DNA of 64,000 nt from Ampelomyces quisqualis (GCA_018398575.1 JAGTXZ010000005.1:3162001-3226000), one strand, 5' to 3'. Counted from the stretch's first letter, positions 36,615 to 50,381 are shown. The notes: generated by a model from the letters alone, not told the origin. A program made the numbers and translations.

Positions 36615-37328
36615 AGCTTTACTAAGAGAAGAGAAGTTAGCTTAGACACTATTAGAACGCTAGCGCAGTAACTACAAAGAATAGAAAAAATAACTTACTT
36701 AAGCCTATAGTAGGTTAAGAATGCCTTCTACTATAGTAGATAGGTAGTTAGTTACTTTAACCTGCAGAATCTAGATCTTGTTACTCTTAGGCTAACAACA
36801 ACTTTTATACTTAACTTCTATACGCAAAAAAAGCTTTACTAAGCTAGTCTACTAGCGTAGCAACGTCTTTTACGTAGTAACTATAATAGAATTAGGCTTT
36901 TCTTTAGTAGTAAGGCGCTGCTACTACTAGTAGATAGCATTCTAGCTTTTAACAAAATTAGTAGAGACTTTAGAGTAAGGCTTCTACTTACCCTAGCAAA
37001 GGCTATAGCGTAGGCTACTAACTATAAGGTTATAATAGGTGCTAGTAAGCTTTAAGCTCTTAGCGTAGTAAAAGCAAATTAAAATTACTAACTTAATATT
37101 AGAGACACTACTGTAGCAAGTAATAGGCGTAGCCTAAGCACTAGGTTAGTAACGTTGCAACGCTAGCGTTATACTACTTATAGAGATAGTAGAAGTAGTA
37201 GGTAGAGTAGGCGTAGTGCTTATAATAATTAATATAAGTGTAACAAGGTTACAACAGCGTAGAGCTAGTAGATAGTGTAGTAGTAGAATAATATAGTTGT
37301 TACTAAAAGAATAGAGAAGATTACGCAT
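36615..37328 (-). pseudogene. Element 2 antisense accessory frame, N-terminal part
   Basis: The frame opens at an intact ATG at 37328-37326 (MRNLLYSFSNN) and runs leftwards until the element 3 insertion. It contains only RIP-type stops and matches the element 1 copy. The first 61 codons lack a stop entirely. It has no recognisable domain. Confidence 0.6.
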
Positions 37329-37516
37329 ACAAAGTTTTGCTATATTTCTACTATTACTATAGCTACTAGCTGCCTCTTAGATTTACTTAGAGTTTTAGTC
37401 TTAGTACAATAACAGCCTTATAGCAAATAGCCTTATAATAATAATATTAGGTATACACTAGCAAACCTAATATTATTAAATTACTAAGACAGTAATTCTA
37501 GAGAAGAAGGAATAAT

Positions 37517-37798
37517 TATAAGAATACTATAGCGTAGAGCTGTTAGTTGCGTAGTAATGCGCCTGCGCTACTATAACACTACTCTAGCTGTTACACGCAA
37601 AGAATATATATAGCTGCCCTAGCGTCTTAATAGCGCTACGCTAGCGCAGACCTAGTACATTCTAGTTGTAAAAACACGCGTTTAGCTATATCTACAAAAG
37701 AGTAGTTTTGCACTAAAGCTATAGAACAGAAATTAACTTACTTCTACCTATACTACTATTGTTATCTTGTAACTTTACTGCTATACAAACCTCTTATA
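37517..37798 (+). repeat. Element 2 3' LTR
   Basis: 282 bp, starting TATAAGAATAC and ending CCTCTTATA. It is followed by the target copy TAAAA at 37799-37803. Confidence 0.93.
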
Positions 37799-37803
37799 TA
37801 AAA

Positions 37804-40800
37804 GGTATTCTAAAAGAACAGCTAAATAGTAAACGAATTTGCAGCCTATCTATCTACTTTAGAAAATTAAGTAAATCTTCTATATAAGTAGAAACACCTA
37901 GTAATACACTTATATAGTAAACTCTGCCTAGAGATTAGAGTAGCTCTCTCTAACTACACTAAGTTCTCTACTACCTGCAAAGAACTTATTAAACGCGCTA
38001 TAACACTAAAAGATAACTTGCGCTATAGTAGTAGTATACTATTGCTACACTATTGTATACATAGAACGTCTAGTATAAGAAAAACTTTGCAGCCTAAACT
38101 AGACGCAACAGCTTTACAACAGCGTGTTACTAGCACTACAAACTTAAGCCTAAAGCTAACTAACGCTTACTACTATTGCAGTAAAATAGGCTATTAGGCT
38201 AGAGAGTATAGATTAAGGCTTAACAGCTTCTCTCTTGTTCTTAGCTTAAACTTAATACAAACAAAAAACAAGAAGGCCTAAGAAGACTTTCTCTTTTAAT
38301 AGCCTAAGTTCTATTACAATAAAAGAATTATATTAAAGTACTTAAAATACTGTATAACAATAGTACTGCGCAGCCTATATAAATACTAATTAATAGTAGT
38401 GCAGAACTTAGCATAATTAACAAGAGAGTTACTTTACTTAAGAACTTCTCTTAGATTAATAGCGCAGCGCTACTAACTATCTATCTACCTAACTTAAGCA
38501 CTATACCTAGCTTCTACGCTTATTTAGCTTATCTAACAATAAAGGATAACTAGAGTGTAACTAAGTCCTTTACTACTATCCTATATAAGATTGCTAATGT
38601 AGTATAACCTGTTATTTTAGGTTTACTAAGCCTAAAAGAGAGGCGCGTTGTTATTAACTGTAAATTAAAGTAGTAGCACTACAAGCTTAACACTAAGATA
38701 ATAAAAGTTAAAGACGCTAAAACCTTTGCAGTATCTTTCTATAATAAGCTAAGTGTATACGCAGTCCTAGTAGGCAGCCTATAGTCTTTCTTCTTAAAAT
38801 ACTTATTATAGCCTATTAAACTTAAGAACTTTAAAGACGTTGCAAATAGTAACGCTGCTAACGCGCTACTGCAGCACTACAGAGGCAACTACGCTATTAA
38901 GTTAGAAAAAAGAACTATAGCTCTATATAGGCTGCTCTATAACCTCTTACTAAAGGAGCTAAGTGTACTACGTAACTACTTAGTAATAGTGCAGAGCCTA
39001 GGTTAGATCTAAGAAAGCATAAGCCCTGCAAGAGCACCTATCCTATTTATACCTAAAAAAGATAGAATACTACGCCTTTACGTAGATTATTAAGGCCTTA
39101 ACTAAGTTACTAAAAAGAATAGATTAGCTTTTTCCTTAATTAGAAAAACTCTTAATTAGCTCTGTAGATTAGTAAAGTTTACTAAGCTTAATCTTAAGAA
39201 CGCGTATTACTAGATTAGGATTTAGTAAAGTAACAAGTAGAAGACAGCGTTTTGCACGTAATACAGCTACTTTAAGTACATAGTTATGCTCTTTAAGCTA
39301 CCTAACGCGCTTGCTACGTTCTAAAAGTATATTAACATAGCTTTAACTCTATATTTAGATATCTTTTGTGTTATCTATCTTAATAATATTCTAATCTCTT
39401 CTTAAAAGAGAGAGAATTATTAGGAATAGGTAAGAAAAATACTTGTAAAGCTAAGAGAATACAGTCTTTTTATTGACTTAAAGAAGTGTACTTTTGCTAC
39501 TAACTAAGTTAAGTTCCTAGGGTTTATTATGCGCCTTAATAGCGTTACAATAGATTTAGAATAGGTTTGCGTAGTTATTAATTAGCCTACGCTAACGTTC
39601 TTTAAGAATATTTAAGTCTTCTTAGGCTTTGTAAACTTCTACTAACGCTTTATATAGAGTTTCTCTGTTATTATTAGCTTAATTACTAATCTTCTAAAAG
39701 GATTAGTTTAAGGGAAGAAGTCTAGCCCTTTTAACTAGCCTAACGCTGTAGAAAAAGTAAAGTAACAGCTATGCAATAGGTTTACAACTGCGCCTGTCCT
39801 GCAGCACTATAATTATACACTTCTATCTAAGTTAGAAACTAATACCTCTATTTAAAGAGTAGTAGGTATCTTCTCTTAACTCTATTTAGATAGGAACTAG
39901 CACTCTATAGCCTTCTAGTTAAGAAAGCTTTTGCTTGTAGAAAGGAACTACTATATATATAACCTAGAGCTTCTTACTATTATTGTAGTAGTGTAGTACT
40001 AGCGTTACTACGTTAAGAGGCTAGCAATTTAGTTAGAAATATAGACAGACTATAACAACCTACGCAGCTTTATAGGCACGTTAACTCTGTCTAAGAAACA
40101 GGCTAGCTAGGTAATAAAGCTAGCTGCTTATAACTTTAAGATTAAGTATTAGTCTAGAAAGACAAATCCTATAAATAGGCCTTTAAGGCAACTTGTAGAC
40201 AATAGTAACATACTAGATGTTTAACTATTAGACATGTTACTAGTACTGCAAAAGAAGTTACAGCTAGTAGAAACCTAAGCTAAGCTACCTAGTAAAGAGC
40301 TAGCGTTAGTAAGAAGCTAAACAATAGCTTAATAGTAAGCAGGTACTTTATATCTTAATAAAGATATTTCTATAAGCTTAGCGCACAGCGTTAAGGCAAC
40401 AGCTACAAGCTATAGCTCTAATTAAGAGAACTCTAAGAGTAGACTAGTAATAACCTATAAGGTTACGCAGTTATAAAGCCTAACGCACAGCGTTAAAGTA
40501 ATAGCTAGAAGCTACAGCTCTAATTAAGAGATTTCTAAGAGCAGACTAGTAATAGCCTAAAGGGTTACGCAGTTATAAGTAAGAGCTGTAGCCTTAAAGA
40601 GGTTAGCTTATAAGAAACTCTTTAAGTTCTTCTTTAAGATCTGTGTATAAGTATAACAGAATAACCTAAAAGCAGTTGCAATACGCAGAGACGTTAAATC
40701 TCTAGCGTCTGCCTATTAAGGTAATAGTAAACGCCTAAAGCACTAAAAGCTTAACGCTTTAGGCAGCTTTTAGTTTAAGAACTAATTATATATTCTACTA

Positions 40801-41478
40801 GAGCTAGCTTTTAGAGCTAAGCTTCTTAAGCTGTATTATAATAATCTACTTGCTAGCTATTTTAGGTAGGCTAAAACACTTAAGCTTGTAGCCTAGTACT
40901 ACTATTAGCCTAGGCTTAAGAAAGAGCTTAAGAAGTATATTAACTCTTGCTTAGTGTACTAAAGTACAAAGTTACTTAAGCAGCGCTCTGCTAGCGTGTT
41001 AAACGCGCTCTTCTAACCTTAGAGACTATAGTAAGAAATTATAATAGATTTTGTTACAGGCCTGCTGCTTACTAAGCGCTACAGCGTTGTATATAATGCA
41101 ATACTTATTATAGTTAATAGGTACACAAAAATAGCTAAGTATATCCTTATATAAAAAACAGTTACTACTTTATAATTAGTAGATCTATTCTTAGAATATA
41201 TTGTATAATTCTTTAGCTTGCCTAAAGGTATTGTATTAGATTAAGAGAGTGTCTTTACTTCTTAGTTTTAAGTAGACTTCTGCTTTGTAGTAAAGGTAAA
41301 GCGCTAGCTTAGTACTACCTTCTATTTGTAAACAAATAGCTAAACAGAGCGTTAAAATTAAACACTAGAGTAATACTTAAAGGCTTTTGTAGGCAATTAA
41401 CCTAATAATTAGGTATACCTCTTATTACTAGCAGAGTTTATATACAATAATACTAAATAAGCTATATTAGAAGTATCT
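37804..41478 (+). pseudogene. Element 1 gag-pol remnant, middle part (gag end, RT, RNase H, start of integrase)
   Basis: This continues the gag frame broken by element 2. A zinc-knuckle remnant lies near 38170-38210. Reverse transcriptase spans about 39030-39600 (LRLYVDYQGLNQVTKKNR; catalytic box YLNNIL near 39379). RNase H comes next, and the integrase starts near 40830. It is cut within integrase by element 4 at the TATCT target. Nearly every difference from element 2 is C/T or G/A. Confidence 0.85.
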
Positions 41479-41777
41479 TGTAACAAGCACATGCAAACAC
41501 ATGTTACATCTAATACCTTATAAAGGCTTAGTAACAGATTATGTAGAGAGTTAGTAGATTAGAACTAAAAGCGCTTTAACAGCGCTCTAACTCAGCTACT
41601 ACGCCTACTATAAATATAAGCCTATAGTATAGATAGAGGACAAGTTTCTCTTGTCCTTTTGTACAAGACCTATAGGTGTATAGCTAATCTAGAATCTCTA
41701 ATACAACACGCACTCCTATATGCCTCTAATACGTATCTAATTTAATTCTAATAGCTGTACCTACCTGCGTTGTTACA
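41479..41777 (+). repeat. Element 4 5' LTR
   Basis: 299 bp, starting TGTAACAAGCACATGC and ending GCGTTGTTACA. Compared with element 3 it lacks one base. Confidence 0.93.
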
Positions 41778-41859
41778 TTACAAGAGAAACTTTGTCCTAC
41801 TAGTAATAGCATTTAGATAATATTACAATTTACTTTTAAAAAGATTGCGTTAAAACGTC

Positions 41860-44449
41860 TAGAACCCTATCTAAATTAGATCTGTTTCTAACCTTAAATC
41901 TATTAAACACAGTTAGGATCCCTTAGATCTTCTAACAGCCAAAGCCTTTAGGTTTAGATCTTTCTATTAATATAATAGTTAGAATTACTTTAGAAAAGTT
42001 GCGTTTAGCGCTATAATAGAAACTTAGAGACTATTAATAACCTAGGAGTATTAGAGGTAACGCTAATAACTCTCCTTAAAGAACTAACTCTAGGAGCCTT
42101 CTCTTAAGACAACTCTATATTAACTATTATAACCTAGTAACAGAGTGCTAAAGCAAAAAAGACAGACACTAAGAAATCTAGAGACAGACTCCCTTAGCCT
42201 AGAGCTGCACTAAATCTAACCCCTGCACAAATAGAGGTTAATTAATTATAACAAGATTTAAAACAAGCGTTAGCAGAAATTAATTTTTTTAAGAAAGGAC
42301 TAACTCTGTTAGTAGGACTAGACAAGCCCCTACCTACTACTAAATTACTCTAGAACAATTCTGCACTCTACTATTTATCTAATAGCTCTATATCTAAGTA
42401 CTTATATCGCTATAAGAGCTCTTGCTAACTTTAACAATCTAAGAAAACGCCTAATATAGACAATCTTAGTAATAGAAAGGATTCTACTTTCTACTAATAG
42501 TAAGCCTCTATCTAGGATTAACTTAAAATTAACTTAGATTACTATTAGACCAAAAGACAGCGTATAGCCTTAGTATAGGGCTACACTACAGAATTAGCTA
42601 AGAGCTATCTTAAGCTATAATATTTATTAGATACTAATTAAGAGCAATTCTAGAACGCTAAGCAAATAATTAAGCTACTTAAGTCCTACTTTATTACAGG
42701 CAACAAGATAGCTAAAAGCTAAGTAGCTTTTAATTAAATGCAAATAACTAAGAAGGAAACGTTCCCCTTGTTTAAAGCTAGGTTTTTAAGTTCTGCAGTT
42801 AAGAGACAAGTACTCCCTTTAGAGTAGTTTTACTACTTATAGACTAAGATTACGCTAGGGTTGTAAGCCTCTAACCTAGAATTTAGGTACTAATAGAAGA
42901 ACTTATTTAATTAGATAGTAGAACACCTTACTGTATACAATATAGAGCAGAAGAACAACTCTACACTAAGTATAACACTAGCTACTACTAAGTTACTAAT
43001 TAGGTTAGCTCTATAATAAAATTTAGAGCTAAATTAGACTACTACTACTAGCGCTCTAACAAATTCTGCGCTAGTCTATTAATCTACAACAGTGTGTCTT
43101 CTTATAAAGACCCTTAAGCTAGAATAATAGAAGACTCTTAGTAGTTGTTACAATTGCAGTAAGCTAAAATACTACTCTAGTAACTGTACAAAGCCTTGTG
43201 TGCGTTAGATTAAAGCTATAGAAGTAGATAAGTATAAAGATGCTTAAGAGCAACCTAATTAGGAGGTGTATTATACAGGAAATAGAAGCGCTTAAGAAGA
43301 CACCTCTTCTTAGGCCTAAGCTGTTATAATCTATCTTACCTTAACTTTTCTTATTTGTTTTATAGTCCTTATTTCCTTATATTTACGCTTCTTTATAACT
43401 AAGGCATTAGCTTACGCCTTAATACTCTTGTTAACACTAGTGCTTAAGGTTTCCTATTTTTAAATTTACAAATTGTTTTATCTGTTTCTAAAGCCTTGTA
43501 GTAACCTATCTAGAAGCTCCTCTTTTAAGTTTAGGTACGCAGCTTTAAGGATTAGATTACTTCTTTAGTTACTTAATATATTTAACTACACTTAAATATT
43601 AATAGCCAAAAGATTTTAAACTATCTATTCTTTATTCTTAATCTTAGGTCTTAGGATTGTATACTTAGCCTCTAATAGTTAAGACAATTTAAGATTTAAT
43701 TAGACACAGATAGGTTACAGTTTATTTAGCTATCTAAGTACCTCTATTTATATAATTCTTTACTCCCTATTTCTACTGTTCTACATTAAGCTATAGTACT
43801 AGCTACTATCTATCTTAATGTGCAATAACACAACGCTCTATAGGAGAAAGAAGACTATTGTATCCAAAACAGTTCTTACTATTCCTCTTCTTCTATTTAT
43901 TATATTAAGGGATGCTTAAAGCTTCTATTAGCCTAAAAAATCTTAGAGATTCCTTATACCCTAACTAAGCAAAACTGCTTAGAGTCTAAACCCCCTCTAA
44001 GTACCCGCATAGCTCTTATTTCTGCTAATACATTTTACATATTATAAAGAAGCCCTAGAACAAGTTCTTTACAACAAGCCTCTATAAGATTAACAGGATT
44101 CTTACCTCTAAGGACAACGCAGACAATTAAAGCCAATTAGATAAGAAATTACCTACCTGTTACTCTTAGTATTAGGATGTATTTAGCAAGTTAGCAGCCA
44201 ATTAATTGCCTCTTTATTATCTGTACAATTATAAGATTATCCTTAAAGAACTATTACTAAATGCGTTTAGTCTCCTATATAAGCAAAACTAGGAGGAGCT
44301 TAAAGCTACTAAGGCCTACGTCTAGGAACACCTTTAGAAGAGTTTTATTAAGGCTAGCTAAAGTCCTTTTACTTTACTTATTCTTTGTATACGTAAACTA
44401 AATAGAGATATACGCATCTATGTAGACTACTAGAAGATTAACGCTCTTA
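41860..44449 (+). pseudogene. Element 4 gag and start of RT
   Basis: Colinear with element 3 gag. The zinc-knuckle remnant NCSKLKYYSS lies near 43150-43190. The frame reaches the RT start (RDIRIYVDYQKINALTRK near 44405-44455), where the hAT element is inserted. It is heavily stopped by RIP. Confidence 0.8.
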
Positions 44450-44457
44450 CGCGCAAG

Positions 44458-44490
44458 TACGGCAGTAAATAGGTAGGAGTTGGGTTAGAG
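44458..44490 (+). repeat. hAT left terminal inverted repeat
   Basis: TACGGCAGTAAATAGG pairs with the right end over 16 bases with two differences (GC against CT). A further stretch, TAGGAGTTGGGTTAGAG, has its counterpart inside the right end after a spacer. Confidence 0.8.
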
Positions 44491-44899
44491 TAGAGTACCT
44501 TTACGTAAGACCCTATACCTAACCTAACCTCTACCTATTTAATTAACGCTAAAAGTAAGTAGAGGTTAGGTTAGAGGTAATTAATTGCAGGTTAAGGTTA
44601 AGTTACATAAGTTTTGCGCAATTAAATAAAATTTAAAGTATATAACTACTAATTTTATAAGATTAGGTTTTTAAAAATATGCTAAATTTTACAGGGGTAA
44701 AACTATGCTAGGGATATCAAAAATAGTATAGTAATCACAAATTTTTATTACAATAAAGAGGAAATTAGGTCTTTATTTCTAATATATATAAAAGTAGAGG
44801 ATTCTAGATCTCTTACGCAAATGCTTAATAAGAGCTAAACTTCTAATAGTACCTAAGCGCAAGTCTAATATTCTTTGCCTATATAGTAACTCTTTTTGC

Positions 44900-47050
44900 G
44901 TAGATTGCATTTATATTTATATCTATATTTAGTTAGAATTTTATTAAAAAAATAGAGTTAAGAAATAAACCCTTAAAAAAACTAACTATATAGGCCTTAG
45001 CAGCCTCTTAAGCTGCCTTAACAGCTAATTTTTAGAAGCAAAGACTACTACTAGTGCTTTAGACGTATTCTTAAGCTATTTTGCGCAAGAGTTACTAGAA
45101 GAGCAGCTTGCAGATAAGGAGCTTAGTAGACCTCTAGTATTAGCAAATCTCTCTAAGTAACACAGCTTTGCGTAGCAAGTAAATAAGTGTAATAAAGAAT
45201 TGTAATAACCTACTACTTAGCTTAAGGTACCTTTTTTTTTTAAGAGCTGCTTTTTAAGTTTTTGCGGCTAGGCTTTTTCTAGCAGATTTCCTAGCAGCCT
45301 TACTAGCTAGGTCTTTAGCAACTATAGTGCCTCTAGTAACAGCATCCTTAACTTTAGATTTGTGTTTTTATAGAGCTATAGTTATAGTATTATAGAGTTG
45401 TAGATTTAATATTATAATAATTTAGGTTGTTTTAGTACCTAGTAAATAAGCAGTAAGCAGGCTTAGCGCAGGAAATTAGGTCTTAGCGTAAAATTCCTGC
45501 AGAAGCTAATTTAAAACTGCTAGCACTACTAGAAGACTAGAACGTAATAAAAAACTATGTTAACTTATAGGCCTACTTAGAATTGCGCTAGCTTTTATTC
45601 TAGCTATATATTAAAATTAAAGAGTAGATTTCTATAGACTTGTTAGTTGTTTATGTAAAATAGGCTAAAAGGCAGTAAGCGTAGGCAGTAGGCAGAAAGC
45701 ACGCTAGTAGCCTACTTGCGCATAAACTAACTTACTGCGTTATTAGTTATAGGCTGCTAAAATAAAATACTAAAGCTACACGCCTGTAATAGCAACACGC
45801 TTTGTTACATTACTTTATTATACTTAGCGCTATAGAATCTATTAAGTCTAAGGAAATTAAGGTTGTTAACAAGCCTAAGGGCTTTCTGCTGCCTATTCCT
45901 GTTAGAGTTCTGCTAAATTTTAAGGAAGAGAAGTAGGCCTAGCTTACAATAGTAACATTCTTAGAACTTTACTTTAAATTATACTTATTTGTCTAGGGTT
46001 TTGCTTCTAGAGATAATAAGATTAGCTATATCCTAGACTCTTGTGGTAGTAATACGCTAAAGCAAGGCTAACTAACAAATTTTAAAGTTAACTCTAGTAG
46101 ATAGCATAGCAGCAGCGCTATACAATCTAGGGAGCTAGCTGCTATTACAAAGGCTAAGTCCTTAGACTAATTAGCTAAATACTAGCTTAAGAAGAAGGTT
46201 AAGAGAGGCAATAGGTATAAGGCGTTGTCTCTAAGGTAATAAGCTAAGAAACTTAAATATAAGCTTAAGGCCTAGGTAGCAAAGCGTTTTGATAGCAAGC
46301 AATCTAGTAAGTTATTATACCTTTTTATTACATTATTTTTACTAATATGCAAAGCTAAGTAGTTAACAGCCTCTATTACTTAAGTTAATTAAAAATAGAA
46401 GGCTATCTAAATTAAAATTGATATGCGCGCCTACAACATTGTTATAAAGGGGTCCTCTGCAGTAACTTTAGACTTAAAGCAAAAAAAATTGTTAGCTTAA
46501 GCTTATACTTGCGTTTATAGGCCTAGTAGGGCTGTAGAAGAAATACTCTAAAGGGAGTATACTTATAGGCTACACCTCCTTAAGAGGAATAGCTTTAAGA
46601 TACTACAGGCTAAGGCTAAATAGCTTAAATTTCGCAATAAGCTAACGCCTAACAAGTTGGCTCTAGTAACTGATTAGAATTGGCAGTAAGTTTATTACGT
46701 TATTTTATTACGTACTTATTCTAACTAGTTTGCTAGGAGGCGTAAGCTAACCCTCTCCCCTATATTTAATTAGCCTCTAGAGCTCTATAGTAATATGCTA
46801 TACGTTAAGAGACGCAATAAGACTAAATGTAAGAAAGAGGTTAAAGATTCTAGTAAAGAGCTAGAGGTATACTACAAGACGTTGCCTAATAAATATAAAG
46901 ATAAGAAGGATAAGGATCAGAGCAATAGCACCTAAGAGAGGTTCTCTAATAGTACTTAGAAGGGCTGTTTAGACGCTAAGTAACATGTATAATTAAATCT
47001 ACTGTATATTATTACCTAATATAGTTAAGGCTTAAAAATTTTGCTACTAC
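44900..47050 (+). pseudogene. Unidentified coding-like remnant in the left half of the hAT element
   Basis: Stretches of the plus strand look coding when stops are ignored, such as a basic-acidic segment near 46800-46950 (KKEVKDSSKELEVYYKTLP) and a segment near 45880-46000. I could not keep one frame throughout, nor assign a family. It may be a second gene of the transposon, an older fused insertion, or 5' exons of the transposase. Confidence 0.35.
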
Positions 47051-47499
47051 TATAAAACCTAATTTCTTAATTTCTAAAACTTTAGCCTTACTATCTGCCC
47101 CCTAACTAGGGGAATAACGCCTCTAGTAGAACGCCTACCTCTCTTACTTAAAGTAACGCTAAACTATAGTTTTACTATTCTATTGTTGCTGTAATTACTA
47201 CTATCTTCTTATAAGATATTACTACTTTATTATTACACTTTTTTATTACATATGTAGACCTAAGCAACTCTCCTTTACTCCTAGACAACTTATACTCTAA
47301 TCTGCCTAAAATACTCTACAAATTTATACTTAACGCCTCTTAAATCCTTAAGTCTAGAATTAAGAGAATAGTTACTGTTTTTAAGTAGCTAATTTAAGAT
47401 AATGCTACTGTATATACTGCATAGGATGCCTAGTAGCAAAACACGTTATAGGCCTAAGACTCTAATAATTCTAATCTTTAATAGGGTAGAGCCAAACGT

Positions 47500-49660
47500 T
47501 CTGCTATTATATAGACTTAATTTAGAGAAGAGGCTTATATTAAAAGCAGCAAACTATATGTATATTGCCTAAACTGTAGGTATATACTTTAACACCTAAC
47601 TAATAAGTATATAGGGACAAAATACCTTAGTAACTACCTTTAGTCTAATAGTTGCAGAGAGGTTATAGAATCTATCTACATAAGGTAGCTACTCTTATTT
47701 ATTACACTATTACGTCTATAACCCCTGTAACTGTTTACTACTTAGTAATTTAAACTAGAAATTGTACAGGTACTTCTTAATAAGAACTAGTCTTTTTAAA
47801 TATTAGAGCAACTCTTATTTTGCTACTTTGTAGAGTTTTTCTAGCCTAGCACTACTATACCTAGCTAATACAAGTTTACTCTTATACTCTAGAAATAATA
47901 TAAGTAGGTAACTAAAAACCTCCTTTCTAATCTTAGTAAGTTAACAAAAATCTTAATTACCCTTAACGCCTGGTCTACTGCTAACTACCTAAGCTTTTTG
48001 GCTATTAAAGCCTATTATATCAACACTAGTTAGCAGATAAGAAAGGTTCTATTAGATTTTGTGCCCTTGCGTAGGCAGCACACTAGGGTTTCTATAGTAT
48101 CTAATCTTATGCGGGTACTTAAAAACACAAAAATATTAAAATAATTACTAGTAGTTACCTGTAATAACGCTTTAAACAACAGTACCTTTAGTAGAAGCCT
48201 AGAAAGCAATCTTGCTAATAAGAGGGTTTCTTAGAACGCAAAAGAAAACACTATACTATGCCTTACCTATATTATTAACCTAGTAGTGCAGGATATAATA
48301 GCCTACCTAAGGCTAATAGCCTTGCCTGAGATTAAAGGGGCTTAGCAGCTGCAACGCTATTACGTTTACTAGATTAATAATAGCATATTAGTGCCTTACT
48401 CCTTGCAAAAGGTATGTTACACCCTTTATTATAATTCTTTATTACGCACTAAGCTCTCTTAGATCTAGGCAATTTGTATTGCTATTGATTTGTCTCTCTA
48501 ATATTTTAAACAATTCCTAAAGGTACAATCTAATGTACTGCTAAAAAATTAACTCTATATAATTTAAGATGTTAAGACTAGGTAAAATTTAACCTATAAT
48601 ATGTGCAAGCGCGCCTGCTCTTTAGCTGCTTATATTAATAAGTAGCTAGAGCAAGAGATTACACTTAATTAAGCCCTGTAAGGTAGCAGTAGTAATTTAT
48701 AAGACAACAACGCAGTTACAGACTTTAAGGACCTTAAAAGGCTTTAGCTAGTACCTACTAAGTAGTTACACCTTAGGGCAATAACACGCATACTAGTAAA
48801 CTTTAAAACAGCTACTAACAGAATTAGTAAAAGCAACACACCTTAGGCCCTATATATCTAGTTAATATATAACAGACTTTTTAACTTTTTAGATTAAATA
48901 ACAACTAAGCTATCTAACAAGGAGGATAAGACTAGCTATTGTAAGGAGTAGCTAGCTGTAGTAAAGGCAGTAGTAGAGAAAGGTAAGAAGAAGTTGTTAA
49001 AGTATTATTTACGCATAGATAAGGAACAAGGATATCTTTATAACGTTACAACTATTCTTAATCTATTCTAGAAGCTTACTATATATAAGGTAGAGACTAT
49101 GTTTATTACATAGGTTTATTACAGTGCACTGCTAATAAAACCTAGAGTAATACATAGAGACTAGACTTTAAACGTATATACTAGCGTTAGTTCTTAGACT
49201 ATATTAATTGATACAAAAACAACCCTATAGTAACAAATAGAGACTGTACTCTAGTTTGTTTTTTGCAACTACAGTGTCTACCTAAACACTAGTAGTTTAG
49301 AAGGCCTTTTTCTTAAACAACACAGTCTAGTAGGTTAAGCGCTAATCTCTCTTATAAAACTAACGTAAGTATTAGACTACTCTATGTAAAAGCTCTCTGC
49401 TACCTTAGCACTTCTCTAACTAGTAAAGAAGATAAAGAGGAGTTATTAAATATACTTGTCTAGTAGTAGGCTAATATAGACATGTACTTACGCCTAGCCT
49501 AGGTAGCTAAAGATATACTAGCTGTATAGCTTGCAGAAGTTAGGGTTAAGCGCTTGTTTAATACTGCAAGAAACGTCTTAGAAGATTAATAGTATAGGCT
49601 TAGAGCAGAAATAATTTAGAAGATTATAGTTGTAAAATACGCAATTACTAAGGAGAATAT
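47500..49660 (+). pseudogene. hAT transposase remnant
   Basis: Read with RIP stops ignored. A BED-type zinc-finger start (YCLNCRY with CxxC near 47565, followed by a leucine-rich stretch) comes first. The segment LITLNAWSTANYLSFLAIKA lies near 47955-48015. The block VLLDFVPL starts near 48050, then VTCNNALNN near 48155 (the family has an Asp here), CLTYIINLVVQDII near 48260, and QDVKTRQNLTY near 48570. The C-terminal dimerisation block AKDILAVQLAEVRVKRLFNT lies near 49505-49565. The order and spacing are those of hAT transposases of about 700 residues. It is inactivated throughout. Confidence 0.87.
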
Positions 49661-50309
49661 ATAACTAAACTATTCTACACTATAATTACTAACTGCAGGA
49701 TCTTAACACAGCGCTAAGAGTGTCTAGAATCTACTTAAGCTTTTAGGTCTTATTAATTTTGCTAGTCTAACTAGCTCTAGAATTTAACGTTTTAAGGATT
49801 AGACAAGTAATAAGGAGCAGGAGAGTAATAGAGAAAATAATATTAGGGAATCTGCAACGCCTTTGTATAGTGCACTACTCTAGACTCTTTAGTATAAGCA
49901 GCGCCTACAGAAGAAGAGATTAAGGCCTTCTTATTTCTTAGACTAGTAAGCGTAATAAAAAAATGTAATAAACAGTAGCTCTTAACTATCTAAAACAACC
50001 TAGGTAAAAAACAGTAATAAATATCTATAATAAGCAGGTTATAAAGCTAATTAAACAGCTATAAGATTAGACTATTTCTGCAATAACCTTATTTTAGGAT
50101 ATACGCTAAAATAAACTTATTTTATTTACTCTACTTTACTCCTAAGTAACATACTTGTTACAGGCGTTAGATTAGAGGCGCTGCACAAGTATAACCCTAT
50201 AGTAGGTACCCTAACTAAACTAACAACCTAACCTTAACACCCTAAGCTGTATACCCTAACCTAAACCCTATACTAGCCCCTGCGTAACCTAAACCCTACT
50301 CTACCCCCC

Positions 50310-50373
50310 TTGTGCTTAACTCTAACCTAACTCCTACCTATAAGTAGGTACCCTAAACCTATTTACTAGCGTA
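50310..50373 (-). repeat. hAT right terminal inverted repeat and subterminal motifs
   Basis: The complement reads TACGCTAGTAAATAGG at the tip, then a 20-base spacer, then TAGGAGTTAGGTTAGAG. It matches the left end apart from RIP-type changes and the spacer. Confidence 0.75.
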
Positions 50374-50381
50374 CGCGCAAG

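Larger units (their letters stand above)
23662..37798 (+). mobile_element. Element 2: Gypsy chromovirus (same family as element 1) inserted in element 1 gag
   Basis: It has 282-bp LTRs at 23662-23943 and 37517-37798, and a 5-bp duplication TAAAA at 23657-23661 and 37799-37803. It is interrupted by element 3. Its own length without element 3 is 7031 bp. The uninterrupted target is seen in its own gag near 24609, where GTATTAAAAGGC is continuous. Confidence 0.95.
44458..50373 (+). mobile_element. hAT-superfamily DNA transposon inserted in element 4 RT
   Basis: It is 5916 bp long, with an 8-bp duplication CGCGCAAG at 44450-44457 and 50374-50381, the target size of hAT elements. The ends are imperfect inverted repeats: the left end starts TACGGCAGTAAATAGG and the complement of the right end starts TACGCTAGTAAATAGG. 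Both subterminal regions hold many GGTTAG/CCTAAC-like motifs. The plus strand carries a hAT transposase remnant at about 47500-49660. It is the innermost insertion on this branch, hence the youngest there, but it is still RIP-mutated. Confidence 0.92.
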
